Assembly (NCBI GenBank): GCA_016930835.1
Contig: JAFGGA010000201.1
Coordinates: forward strand, 1 to 48,459
DNA: 48,459 bases
Reading direction: 5' to 3'
Source: Deltaproteobacteria bacterium
Lineage (GTDB): Bacteria; Desulfobacterota; DSM-4660; Desulfatiglandales; HGW-15
The position numbers were made by a program, and so were the translations under genes. The notes beneath the pieces are model-generated. The model did not search any database and was not told where the DNA came from. It was given only the letters and a program-made list of their open reading frames with translations. This document shows, piece by piece, positions 25,955-34,253 of this stretch. The number at the start of each line of letters is the position of its first letter. The first letter of the stretch is position 1.

Positions 25955-26824
25955 ATGGTTAAACCTGTGTTAAGGGCTGTAGGACTTACAAAACGCCACG
26001 GCAATGGATGTTCCCGATGTTACGAACTAACCGGGCCACTATTTGACCGTAACGTCTGTCCGGACTGCCATTCTGTGGTGGCCTGTCATAATATATCATT
26101 CGAGCTGTTTCCCCAGGAAGTATTGGGCATTGTGGGTGAAAGCGGTTCCGGAAAAAGCACCGTGATACAATTATTAAATTTCAATCTGGAAGCCGACGGC
26201 GGTGAACTTTACGCGGATATTCCCAATGGAAATCAAAGCAAACTGTTCGGACAAAATTTGGAGGGAAAGAATCTTTTTTCACTAAACTCTTTTCGCAAAA
26301 GGCAATTAAGGAACTTCATCATCGGAGTAGTCCATCAGCACCCCCACCTGGGTCTCCGCATGAATGTAAGCGCAGGGGGCAACATTGCCGAACGATTGTT
26401 GATGGCGGAATGGCGGCATGTTGGGCGAATGCGGGAACGAAGTGCTGAGTTGCTCAAGAAGACAGAGGTTCCCATTGATCGCATGGATGAACCGCCAAGG
26501 AATTTCTCAGGCGGTATGCAACAACGTGTACAGATCGCCAAGGCATTATCCAACGAACCCATGCTCTTATTGCTGGATGAGGTCACTTCCGGACTCGATG
26601 TGTCCGTTCAGGCGCGTGTGCTGGACCTGATCAGAAACCTTCAACACGACTTAAAGGTCACAACGATCGTCGTCTCTCATGATCTTGGGGTGATCCGTAT
26701 GCTGACCTCGCGTACCATGGTGATGAAAAACGGGCAGATTGTGGAATCGGGTCTGACTGATCAGATTTTAGAGGATCCTCAACACCCTTATACCCAGTTA
26801 CTGGTGACCTCGGCGCTTTCCTAA
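25955..26824 (+). CDS. phnK: PhnK ABC-type ATPase with zinc-ribbon insertion
   Basis: 289 residues, ABC ATPase that docks on the C-P lyase core and is required for phosphonate breakdown. Walker A is GESGSGKS (about 67), signature SGGMQQR (about 187), Walker B LLLLDEVTSGLD and switch His VSHDLG. Between strand one and Walker A it has an extra Cys4 motif, C19-C22 and C35-C38 (GCSRCYEL, NVCPDC), absent from E. coli PhnK and likely a small zinc ribbon. AAGGAG precedes the ATG. The following phnL-phnM gene starts 15 bases after the stop. Confidence 0.92.
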   Translation: MVKPVLRAVGLTKRHGNGCSRCYELTGPLFDRNVCPDCHSVVACHNISFELFPQEVLGIVGESGSGKSTVIQLLNFNLEADGGELYADIPNGNQSKLFGQNLEGKNLFSLNSFRKRQLRNFIIGVVHQHPHLGLRMNVSAGGNIAERLLMAEWRHVGRMRERSAELLKKTEVPIDRMDEPPRNFSGGMQQRVQIAKALSNEPMLLLLDEVTSGLDVSVQARVLDLIRNLQHDLKVTTIVVSHDLGVIRMLTSRTMVMKNGQIVESGLTDQILEDPQHPYTQLLVTSALS

Positions 26825-26839
26825 AGGAGGCTTATAATC

Positions 26840-28795
26840 ATGAGATCAAATGAGTTTTATGTATTTCAGCTTATGACCGACCAAACAAGTTTAAACATGC
26901 CGGCCAACCGGAACATGTTATCGGTAGAGCATCTCAATAAATCTTTTAAGATTCATCATCTTGGGGAAAAACGGATTTATGGATTTCAAGATGTTTCTTT
27001 CCAATTGGGAGAAGGAAAATCGCTTGCCCTATTCGGGCCCAGTGGCATCGGGAAAAGTTCCGTTTTAAAGTGCATATACCGTACTTACTTATCCACATCA
27101 GGCAAGATACGTTATTACTCAAGACAATATGGAGAAGTAGATCTGACAAAACTTTCTGAATATGACATGTTGCAACTACGAGCCAATGAAATTGGATATG
27201 TAACCCAGTTTCTTAAGGTTATCCCGCGTGTCAAGGCGGTGGATGTTGTGGCTGAGCCACTTGTTTTTAAAGGGGCACCAAAGGAAGAAGCGCGAAAAGA
27301 GGCGCGTGCATTGCTGAAAAGGCTGAATATCCCCAAAACCCATCTTGATGCCTATCCGGTTACATTCAGTGGTGGCGAGCAGCAAAGGATTAATATCGCA
27401 CGGGCCATCATCGGCAAGCCGCGACTATTATTGCTAGATGAGCCCACTGCCTCTCTGGATTCAGAATCGATAAACATCGTGATCGATCTATTAAAGGAAC
27501 TACGCGCGCATGGCACATCTATGGTTATGATTTTTCATGACCAAACCATCTTGAAAGCACTCGCCGACTCTTTATATCCCATGAAAAACCCTGAGCAAAG
27601 CATGATTTTCGTTCCTAAAAAAAACATCGACCGCCCCTCAAATCAAGATTGGATCATCCGAAATGCCCGTGTAATTCAACGGAACGGCCTTAAGGAAAGA
27701 ACGGACATCCTGCTTCAAGGTGGACGAATCATTAAAGTCGGTTCGAATGTACATGCTTACAATGTCGCCCCTATTGATGGCGACGGATTTCTGGTCATGC
27801 CTGGTTTTATAGACCTGCATAGCGATGCGGTCGAAAAAGAAATTCAACCGCGCCCCGGAGGGAAAATCCCCGTTGAAATCGCCCTGGTCGAACTGGATAA
27901 ACGACTGGCCGCATGTGGTATCACGACGATGTACCATTGTCTGGCATTCGTTACAAGCATTAAAAACGAACTGCGCACGGGTCCATTTTCGAAAAATATT
28001 GCCGACACCATTCATCAAATGCAGAACCAATTAAGGGTTCATAACCGAATTCATGCGCGTTTTGAAATACTTCACACTGCATATGTCACACTGCTCGAAG
28101 AGCTTATTCAAAATCAACGCATTCATCTCTTCTCACTCATGGACCATACCCCCGGGCAAGGGCAATTTACATCACTTGATGATTTCAAGACCTACTTCAG
28201 CTCCATACATAGGAGTTCTGACGAAGAAATAAATCAGATTATTCATGATCGAGTACTGGCCAGACAGCATTTTCATGATGACCATCTGCGACACTTGACT
28301 GCGCTATGCCGGGAACATGGAATTCCCATGGCCAGTCATGATGACGATAATCCGGACAAGGTCCGGTGGGCCCACAGTATGGGTGTGCAAATCAGCGAAT
28401 TCCCCGTGACGATAGAGGCCGCCGAAACCGCTAAATCTCTGGACATGCACGTGTTAATGGGAGCGCCCAATATTTTACGTGGAAAATCCCTTACCGGTAA
28501 TTTGAGCGGCCGAGAGGCTATTGAAGCCGGTTATTGCGATCTGATAGGGTCGGATCATTCTCCCTCGAATATGTTACATGCCGTATTCACGCTATATCGT
28601 TCAGGAATGGGTGAGCTGCATGAAATGGTCAATATGGTGACATATAATCCGGCCAAGGCCATCGGCATGGAGGAACGAATCGGCGCCATTGAACCAGGGT
28701 TGACCGCGGACCTTGTCATGGTTGATGATTCCGGGCCCGTCCCCCGGGTCATAGCCACTTTCGTCGATGGGAAACGAGTGTTTTCGGCTTATTAA
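26840..28795 (+). CDS. phnLM: PhnL-PhnM fusion protein
   Basis: 651 residues joining two usually separate proteins. Residues 1-265 are PhnL, an ABC ATPase: FGPSGIGKSS (Walker A, about 65), SGGEQQR signature, LLLLDEPTASLD and MIFHDQ. After a linker (about 250-268), residues 269-651 are a full-length PhnM amidohydrolase: MPGFIDLHSDAVEKEIQPRPGG, ACGITTMYHC, HTPGQGQF, MASHDDD and LIGSDHSP, closing with the C-terminal beta domain. PhnM releases pyrophosphate from the ribosyl triphosphonate. The fusion reads as one frame with no start signal between. AAGGAGG precedes the ATG. In PhnM2 and canonical PhnM the catalytic Asp motif is SDY; here it is SDH. Confidence 0.92.
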   Translation: MRSNEFYVFQLMTDQTSLNMPANRNMLSVEHLNKSFKIHHLGEKRIYGFQDVSFQLGEGKSLALFGPSGIGKSSVLKCIYRTYLSTSGKIRYYSRQYGEVDLTKLSEYDMLQLRANEIGYVTQFLKVIPRVKAVDVVAEPLVFKGAPKEEARKEARALLKRLNIPKTHLDAYPVTFSGGEQQRINIARAIIGKPRLLLLDEPTASLDSESINIVIDLLKELRAHGTSMVMIFHDQTILKALADSLYPMKNPEQSMIFVPKKNIDRPSNQDWIIRNARVIQRNGLKERTDILLQGGRIIKVGSNVHAYNVAPIDGDGFLVMPGFIDLHSDAVEKEIQPRPGGKIPVEIALVELDKRLAACGITTMYHCLAFVTSIKNELRTGPFSKNIADTIHQMQNQLRVHNRIHARFEILHTAYVTLLEELIQNQRIHLFSLMDHTPGQGQFTSLDDFKTYFSSIHRSSDEEINQIIHDRVLARQHFHDDHLRHLTALCREHGIPMASHDDDNPDKVRWAHSMGVQISEFPVTIEAAETAKSLDMHVLMGAPNILRGKSLTGNLSGREAIEAGYCDLIGSDHSPSNMLHAVFTLYRSGMGELHEMVNMVTYNPAKAIGMEERIGAIEPGLTADLVMVDDSGPVPRVIATFVDGKRVFSAY

Positions 28796-28836
28796 TGATT
28801 GTAGCGTCAAAATTTTACATCAATAGAACTTAATCT

Positions 28837-29634
28837 ATGACACAACATCCCCTTGATAGACTTCAAGCCGTCGCCATTGAAGCAGCAAAAGCCGCGGGCG
28901 AACTGCAGTTGGGCTTCTATGACCGACCGCTCCATGTGGATGCGTTGCATGCGCATGACCTCAAACTGGAGATCGACCGGATATGTGAACACGCCATTCT
29001 GGACATCATCCAATCCGAATTTCCGGGACACACCATCCTCGCGGAAGAAGGGGGTACCATCGAAAACGGCTCCCAATATATCTGGATTATTGACCCATTG
29101 GACGGCACGGTAAACTTTTACAATAGGATCCCATTCTTCTGTTCTTGTATCGCATGTTATTATCGTGAACCTGGGCTGTCGTTTCCACAAATACCATTGC
29201 TCGGAGTCGTCTATGCCCCGGTCGTCGATGAGATCTTTGTCGGCATCGCCGGAGGGGGCGCGACATGCAATGGGAGATCCATTCAGGTCCCTTTCAACCC
29301 AAAATTGTCTGAAATGGTTATAGGTGTCAGTTTCGGCAGCACAGAGCCCGTAATGCAATATATGGAACGTATTATATCCCGGTTGATCAGAAGTTGCCAT
29401 AAGGTGCGCATATTGGGATCATGTGGATTGGACATCGCGAATGTAGCCTGCGGACGACTAGGCGCTTTGATACAACGAGGCGTGCGATTGTGGGATTTCG
29501 CGGCCTCACGGATTATCTTACAAGAGGCAGGCGGGACTTTCGAGGCCTTTGAGGTTGATGGTGGGCAATGGGATATTCTGGCGTGTCCTCCTGAAATGAT
29601 GAACGCATTGAAGAAAGTGACACATTCTGCATGA
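28837..29634 (+). CDS. Inositol monophosphatase-family phosphatase
   Basis: 265 residues with the complete lithium-sensitive phosphatase signature: LAEEGG (about 70), WIIDPLDGTVNF (about 85-95), GSCGLDIANVACGR and WDFAAS with LQEAGG (about 219-230). These are the metal-binding and catalytic residues of IMPase, CysQ and fructose-bisphosphatase relatives. It lies between phnM copies, 41 bases after phnL-phnM, and its stop overlaps the 2H phosphoesterase start. As phnN and phnP are absent, I infer it acts on a ribose phosphate produced by C-P lyase, for example removing phosphate from ribose bisphosphate. Substrate unproven. Confidence 0.88.
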   Translation: MTQHPLDRLQAVAIEAAKAAGELQLGFYDRPLHVDALHAHDLKLEIDRICEHAILDIIQSEFPGHTILAEEGGTIENGSQYIWIIDPLDGTVNFYNRIPFFCSCIACYYREPGLSFPQIPLLGVVYAPVVDEIFVGIAGGGATCNGRSIQVPFNPKLSEMVIGVSFGSTEPVMQYMERIISRLIRSCHKVRILGSCGLDIANVACGRLGALIQRGVRLWDFAASRIILQEAGGTFEAFEVDGGQWDILACPPEMMNALKKVTHSA

Positions 29635-30188
29635 ATATGACGCGCCTTATTATTATCACTGTGCCTCCAAAAGAGATCGCCGACCGCGTTCAACAATTGC
29701 GAACCCCCATCTGCGAAAAATACCAAGCCCCTTGGGCACTCACATACCCTCCCCACATCACGCTTAGAACCGGTGTGATTGTACCGCAAGACAACATGGA
29801 AAATTATTTATCCGATTTTACCAATCTGATTAAAGACCAAAAACCATTTAGGATTCGCACAGACAAGATAAAAAGCACGATTATGAGAAATGGCGACGAT
29901 TGGAAGTTTTTTATCTATTTGCCTGTTATTCAAGACCATGCATTAATACATCTCAATCGTCATCTTCTCTCATATTGTCGATATCGGAAAAGTAATCAGA
30001 TATCATTTTATCCGCACATGACGTTATTATGGGATTCCCTTACCGTCAAGGAACAGGAAGAGGTTAAAGCCACCATGAATAGGGATCGAAGATTTACGGA
30101 ATGTTATGAGTGGATGTGCGATAATGTCTCGCTTTACATCAGGAAGGAAGACCATTGGGTCCCCTTCCATGTATTTAGAATACAGTAA
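29631..30188 (+). CDS. 2H phosphoesterase superfamily protein
   Basis: 185 residues with the two HxT/S-type motifs of the 2H (LigT-like, cyclic phosphodiesterase) fold: PPHITLRTG (His about 43) and YPHMTLLWD (His about 129), in a sequence otherwise not close to RNA ligases. Members of this superfamily (DUF1045 group) recur in C-P lyase operons that lack the metallo-hydrolase PhnP; opening the 5-phosphoribosyl 1,2-cyclic phosphate left by PhnJ is the obvious proposal. ATG overlaps the IMPase stop (ATGA), so the two are translationally coupled. Confidence 0.85.
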   Translation: MNMTRLIIITVPPKEIADRVQQLRTPICEKYQAPWALTYPPHITLRTGVIVPQDNMENYLSDFTNLIKDQKPFRIRTDKIKSTIMRNGDDWKFFIYLPVIQDHALIHLNRHLLSYCRYRKSNQISFYPHMTLLWDSLTVKEQEEVKATMNRDRRFTECYEWMCDNVSLYIRKEDHWVPFHVFRIQ

Positions 30189-30223
30189 GCTGCATGGAAT
30201 GAAAGGAGATTGTCCGAGCATCA

Positions 30224-31390
30224 ATGATTTTGGATATTTTATTGAAGAGCGTTCACGCGGTTACGCCGACAGAGATCCTTGAAGGCGTGGATATCCTTAT
30301 CCAGGATGGACATATCGCTCGCATCGACACCGGGATTGTCATCCCACACGCCTATCAAATAAACGGGGTTGGTCTTCTGGCCATCCCCGGAATCATCGAT
30401 CTGCATAGCGATGCAGTGGAAAAATGGATCCAACCTCGGCCGGGAGGTCGGTTCAACGTGGAAGTGGCCTTAACGGAATTGGACAAATACTTGGCCTCTT
30501 GTGGAATTACGACCATTTATCACTGTTTTTGTTTCGGCGATACCAACCGGGTGGATGAACTCCGCCGTGGTAGTGTGACAAGAGATCTTACACATTTTAT
30601 CCATGGTATGCATTCAAGGCTAGGTATCAACAATCGTATTCATGCGCGCTACGATATGCTTGAATATGAATTTTCTTACATTTTAAAGTCATTGATTCAA
30701 GAGAGGCGAATCCAGCTTTTCAGCATCATGAACCACGCGCCCGGACAGGGTCAATTTACATCACTTGATCACTTTACGGCTTATTATAGCCAGGCGGCTC
30801 ATTTAAGTTTTGAAGAGACTGCTGCCCTGGCTGAAAGGCGGATACGGTTAAACAACAACTTTGATGATTCCCACGTCCTTCAACTAACATCCTTATGTCG
30901 TGAGCAAGGTATTCCCATGGCCAGCCACGACGACGACACAAAAGAAAAAGTTCAGTGGGTCAGGTCGTTGGGCGTCGACATCAGCGAATTTCCCGTCAGG
31001 CGAGATGCCGCTCAAAAGGCGCGAACGCTCGGTATGGATGTCCTTATGGGTGCCCCGAATGTGTTGCGGGGAGAATCGCTGACCAATAACTTAAGCGGCA
31101 GAGAAGCCATAAAAGAGGGATTTTGCAACATGATGGGCTCTGACTATTCACCCATGAGTATGATACATGCCGTTTTCGCTTTACATCGTGTTATGGGCAT
31201 ACCACTTCATGAGGCGGTCAACATGGTCACGCTTAATCCGGCAAAGGCCGTTGGCGAGGAAAACATTTGCGGCGCAATCCAAGAAGGCCTTATGGCAGAT
31301 CTCGTTTTGGTGGATGCTTCTTCCGAGGTTCCCCGGATCATTAAAACCTTTGTCCATGGGCGGGAGGTATTTTCCACGTGCCGTCTATAG
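30224..31390 (+). CDS. phnM: PhnM, second copy (stand-alone)
   Basis: 388 residues, the same amidohydrolase as residues 269-651 of the PhnL-PhnM fusion and about the same length: IPGIIDLHSDAVEKWIQPRPGG, ASCGITTIYHC, NHAPGQGQF, MASHDDD and GSDYSP. Many stretches are identical between the copies, but they are not recent duplicates. Cleaves the triphosphate side chain to give pyrophosphate and ribose-1-phosphonate 5-phosphate. AGGAG lies unusually far from the ATG (about 14 bases). Followed after 24 bases by the FecR-like gene. Confidence 0.92.
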   Translation: MILDILLKSVHAVTPTEILEGVDILIQDGHIARIDTGIVIPHAYQINGVGLLAIPGIIDLHSDAVEKWIQPRPGGRFNVEVALTELDKYLASCGITTIYHCFCFGDTNRVDELRRGSVTRDLTHFIHGMHSRLGINNRIHARYDMLEYEFSYILKSLIQERRIQLFSIMNHAPGQGQFTSLDHFTAYYSQAAHLSFEETAALAERRIRLNNNFDDSHVLQLTSLCREQGIPMASHDDDTKEKVQWVRSLGVDISEFPVRRDAAQKARTLGMDVLMGAPNVLRGESLTNNLSGREAIKEGFCNMMGSDYSPMSMIHAVFALHRVMGIPLHEAVNMVTLNPAKAVGEENICGAIQEGLMADLVLVDASSEVPRIIKTFVHGREVFSTCRL

Positions 31391-31414
31391 ATTCTACATG
31401 GAAAGGAATAAAAA

Positions 31415-32041
31415 ATGAATAATAAGGATTTTGTAAGCAAAAACAGAAGAAATCGAATTGCTGGAATCATCGTGACGTCAATTCTTCTGGTCGCGGCTGT
31501 TGTCCTTGTTTTCGGCTACTTAATGGGGACCGAAGATCCGCGACTTCAAAAAGGGGCAATTGCAGAGGTGGCAGAAAATATTGGAGAAACCCAAATCGTG
31601 CGCAATTACAAGGACATTGTCTGTTCCCCCGGCATGATCATCATGAGTGGGGATCTCATACGTACAGAAAAAGATGGCCGAGTAAAGATCCGATACTTTG
31701 ATGATGAAACGGCAGTGACGCTTCACCCTGAAAGCGACCTGATATTTAACGCTATGGACAGCGGAAAGCATGTCAAGCTCGTTCAGGGGGCCATAAGTCT
31801 TGAAGTTCCAGATCAGGCTAAGGGAATCCCTATGGGCCTTGTGACCCAAAATTCGGCTGTAACCCTAACAGAAGAATGTTCACTGATGTTTTCCTTCACA
31901 GGCTTGAATTCATCCCTCTCCGTTCAGAAGGGAAAGGCGCTCTTCCGACGGTTCACGGATGGCATGACCATTGAGGTAGCCGCAGGACAGTCTCACACCT
32001 TTAAGCCTGCAGGCCCTGATAAGATAGAATTTGAATTGTAG
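31415..32041 (+). CDS. FecR-domain protein, single-span membrane anchor
   Basis: 208 residues: a basic N-terminal tail, one hydrophobic helix at residues 16-40, then an extracytoplasmic FecR-type beta domain (GDLIRTEKDGRVKIRYFDDETAVTLHPES near 85-115, then GAISLEVP and a family-typical AGQSHTF near the end). FecR domains commonly relay signals or bind surface polymers, but without an adjacent sigma factor the role is unclear. AAGGA lies seven bases before the ATG. It ends the phn operon, which is unusual; it might sense the periplasm or be an unrelated passenger. Confidence 0.75.
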   Translation: MNNKDFVSKNRRNRIAGIIVTSILLVAAVVLVFGYLMGTEDPRLQKGAIAEVAENIGETQIVRNYKDIVCSPGMIIMSGDLIRTEKDGRVKIRYFDDETAVTLHPESDLIFNAMDSGKHVKLVQGAISLEVPDQAKGIPMGLVTQNSAVTLTEECSLMFSFTGLNSSLSVQKGKALFRRFTDGMTIEVAAGQSHTFKPAGPDKIEFEL

Positions 32042-32184
32042 TTGTGGATATCATGGGCCGGGGACATTAATAAGTTTGAGAGGATGAAGAAGATAAGACC
32101 AATCCTAAAAATCATGTTGATCCTGTCTAAATATTTGTGCTCGTCTCAATAACCTTGAACCTAAACACCGAACCTTAAACCACT

Positions 32185-32997
32185 TTAAATATATACCTTA
32201 CGGATCCTGGCAGAAAGGAGGTCCAGGGTGCTGACGGTCACCACGATAATGATTAAAATAGCGGCCGTAGATCCATAATCAAAGCTTCGGATCTTGTCAA
32301 GGATGGTATAGCCGATACCACCGCCTCCCACCATGCCCACTACGGTAGCCGAGCGTACATTGGATTCGAAACGATAAAGAGAATAGGAGATCCACAAGGG
32401 CATGACCTGAGGAAGAATTCCGTAATTGATCTCTTCAACCACGGTGGCGCCGGTGGCACGGATCCCGTCGACCGGCCGAGGATCAATGGCCTCAACGGCC
32501 TCTGAAAAAAGCTTGGCAAGTGTTCCCATGGTATGGATGAAAAGGGCCATCACGCCGCAGAAAGGTCCTAAACCCAGGGCGGCGATAAAGAATAGCGCGA
32601 TGATCATTTCATTGGTGGCCCGGCAGATATCCATGAGTCGGCGAACCGGTTGATAGATCCATCTCGGGACCAGGTTTGCGGAAGACATCAATCCGAATGG
32701 AATAGCCCCGATAACCGCCAAAAGGGTTCCCCAAATGGCGATCTGAATCGTCACGAACATGTCCCGGATGTAGAGGCGCCACTCAACAAAATCAGGATGT
32801 CCGAGTCCCGCCGCAAAACTAATGAGATTATACCGATAGGTCCACAGGTCCAGGGGTTTCATTTCCGCACCCTCATACGCCCAAACAAGCAGCACAACGG
32901 CACCAACGGCGATTCCGAATCGAACGAAAAGATCTTTTAAAGGCATCTTGGGTACTCTTTGTCCTAAACTTACCAAAGTCCCGGATTGTCCAATCAT
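32185..32997 (-). CDS. phnE: Phosphonate ABC transporter permease (operon 1)
   Basis: 270 residues with about six membrane helices and the PhnE-type cytoplasmic loop near residues 167-195 ([31 protein letters not shown]) that contacts the ATPase. [14 protein letters not shown] follows near the end. ATG 32997, with AAAGGGG five bases upstream, is preferred over 33018. It lies 195 bases behind phnD of the same operon; a hairpin with a T tract in the gap may reduce its expression relative to phnD. Confidence 0.9.
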   Translation of the reverse strand: MIGQSGTLVSLGQRVPKMPLKDLFVRFGIAVGAVVLLVWAYEGAEMKPLDLWTYRYNLISFAAGLGHPDFVEWRLYIRDMFVTIQIAIWGTLLAVIGAIPFGLMSSANLVPRWIYQPVRRLMDICRATNEMIIALFFIAALGLGPFCGVMALFIHTMGTLAKLFSEAVEAIDPRPVDGIRATGATVVEEINYGILPQVMPLWISYSLYRFESNVRSATVVGMVGGGGIGYTILDKIRSFDYGSTAAILIIIVVTVSTLDLLSARIRKVYI

Positions 32998-33060
32998 GTT
33001 TACCCCTTTAAAAAACAAAAGAAACAGTCTAGCCTTTTGAAAATTATGAGATGCAAGGCT

Positions 33061-33089
33061 TGGATTCCACGACTTGATCGCGGAATCCA
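33061..33089. repeat. REP-like palindrome
   Basis: TGGATTCC at 33061-33068 is mirrored by GGAATCCA at 33082-33089 (perfect eight-base stem, 13-base loop). Same style as the palindromes at 9746 and 43690. Confidence 0.55.
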
Positions 33090-33126
33090 GTTAATCGAAA
33101 TTTTTTGAAAACAGTTAAGGTCTTGC

Positions 33127-33165
33127 AATAAAAAAATAGGATGCCGACCGAACCAAAGTCGGCAC
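33127..33165 (-). terminator. Hairpin with T tract between phnD and phnE (attenuator candidate)
   Basis: On the minus strand TGCCGAC (33165-33159) pairs with GTCGGCA (33148-33142), followed a few bases later by a run of seven T. It would cut part of the transcription after phnD, giving more binding protein than permease. Confidence 0.5.
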
Positions 33166-33192
33166 CATGTATAATAGTCGAGTCCAAGACAA

Positions 33193-34215
33193 TTAAAATT
33201 TTTGGACGAGGACGTAATAATTATTAAGTTCTTCCAGTTGAGTATTGATCTTTTGCAGGCGTTCTTGTTTGTCGGCCAAACTGATATCCTTGTTGTTTTC
33301 AATTTTCATTTTGTCTTTTACAAGATCAATTTGCCGAATCGGAATCAATTGACGGTTATCCGAATTTTTGAACGGTCCCCAACCGGAGCTTACCCTGGAA
33401 AGTATCTTTCTTTCATTTTCCGCATCCGGACCTAAACGGCCATATGCCAGGAAAAGGGCCTTAAGCCTGGTCTTGATCTCATCCGGCAGATCCTTTCGCC
33501 AGCACAGTGGGTCTTTGGGGATCAATGGACTTTGCCAAACAACCTTAATATTTTGGGCGAGCTGAGGATGGTTTTTCTGGAACTGGGTCTGGGATTCGGT
33601 GTTGTTCGTGGCAAAATCCACCTGTTTCTGGGCAACGGCCATATTATTGGCCTCATGGTTTGCATTGCGCACTATCTTGAAATGTTTGTTCGGGTCAATC
33701 CCCCTCTTGGCCCAAATATAATAAGTTGGGACTAAAAAACCCGAAGTGCTATTTGGATCCCCATTGCCGAATCGAAGTTCACTTCCGTGCTCGATAATTT
33801 CCTCAATGCTGTTGTAAGGACTATCCTTGTGGACGATAATCAAAGACCAGTAGCCTGGTGAACCGACTATGTCCGTTGTTTGGGCAAAAACCTCGGCATT
33901 GGCCCGTTCGGTGGCCTCGATGGCCGATTTATTCCCAAACCAGGCAAAATCCACTTTTTGAAATCGCATTCCCTCGATGATCCCGGCGTAGTCGGTCGCA
34001 TAACGTGGAACAATCTTCATTCCCATTTTTTTACTGAGGTCATCAATAAAGGGTTCAAAACCCTTTTTGAGTGTATCTAGAGAATCCGTAGGAATGATCC
34101 CAAAGACTAGCTCTTTATAGTCCTCGGCTGTCCTGGTATCCTCTGCAATTGAAACTGTAACACACAAAAAGAACATAAGAACCATACCACACAAAATTTT
34201 TAAGTTATTCTTCAT
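33193..34215 (-). CDS. phnD: Phosphonate-binding periplasmic protein (operon 1)
   Basis: 340 residues. Signal peptide at residues 1-25 (NNLKILCGMVLMFFLCVTVSIAED). Type 2 periplasmic-binding fold with PhnD features: ELVFGIIPTDSLDTLKKGFEP near the mature start, RYATDYAGIIEGMRFQKVDFAWFGN, FGNGDPNSTSGFLVPTYY and VWQSPLIPKDP. ATG 34215 is five bases after AGGAGG; the frame's earlier ATG at 34233 overlaps that site. Second gene of the minus-strand transporter. Only moderately like the phnD of the divergent operon, so the two may differ in ligand. Confidence 0.92.
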   Translation of the reverse strand: MKNNLKILCGMVLMFFLCVTVSIAEDTRTAEDYKELVFGIIPTDSLDTLKKGFEPFIDDLSKKMGMKIVPRYATDYAGIIEGMRFQKVDFAWFGNKSAIEATERANAEVFAQTTDIVGSPGYWSLIIVHKDSPYNSIEEIIEHGSELRFGNGDPNSTSGFLVPTYYIWAKRGIDPNKHFKIVRNANHEANNMAVAQKQVDFATNNTESQTQFQKNHPQLAQNIKVVWQSPLIPKDPLCWRKDLPDEIKTRLKALFLAYGRLGPDAENERKILSRVSSGWGPFKNSDNRQLIPIRQIDLVKDKMKIENNKDISLADKQERLQKINTQLEELNNYYVLVQKF

Positions 34216-34253
34216 TTTTTCCTCCTTAATCAATTTAAATAAATTATGAATAC

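Noticed and set aside
33000-33302. 100-codon minus-strand frame spanning the phnD-phnE gap
   Set aside because: Begins inside phnD in another frame and covers the hairpin region; composition is not protein-like.
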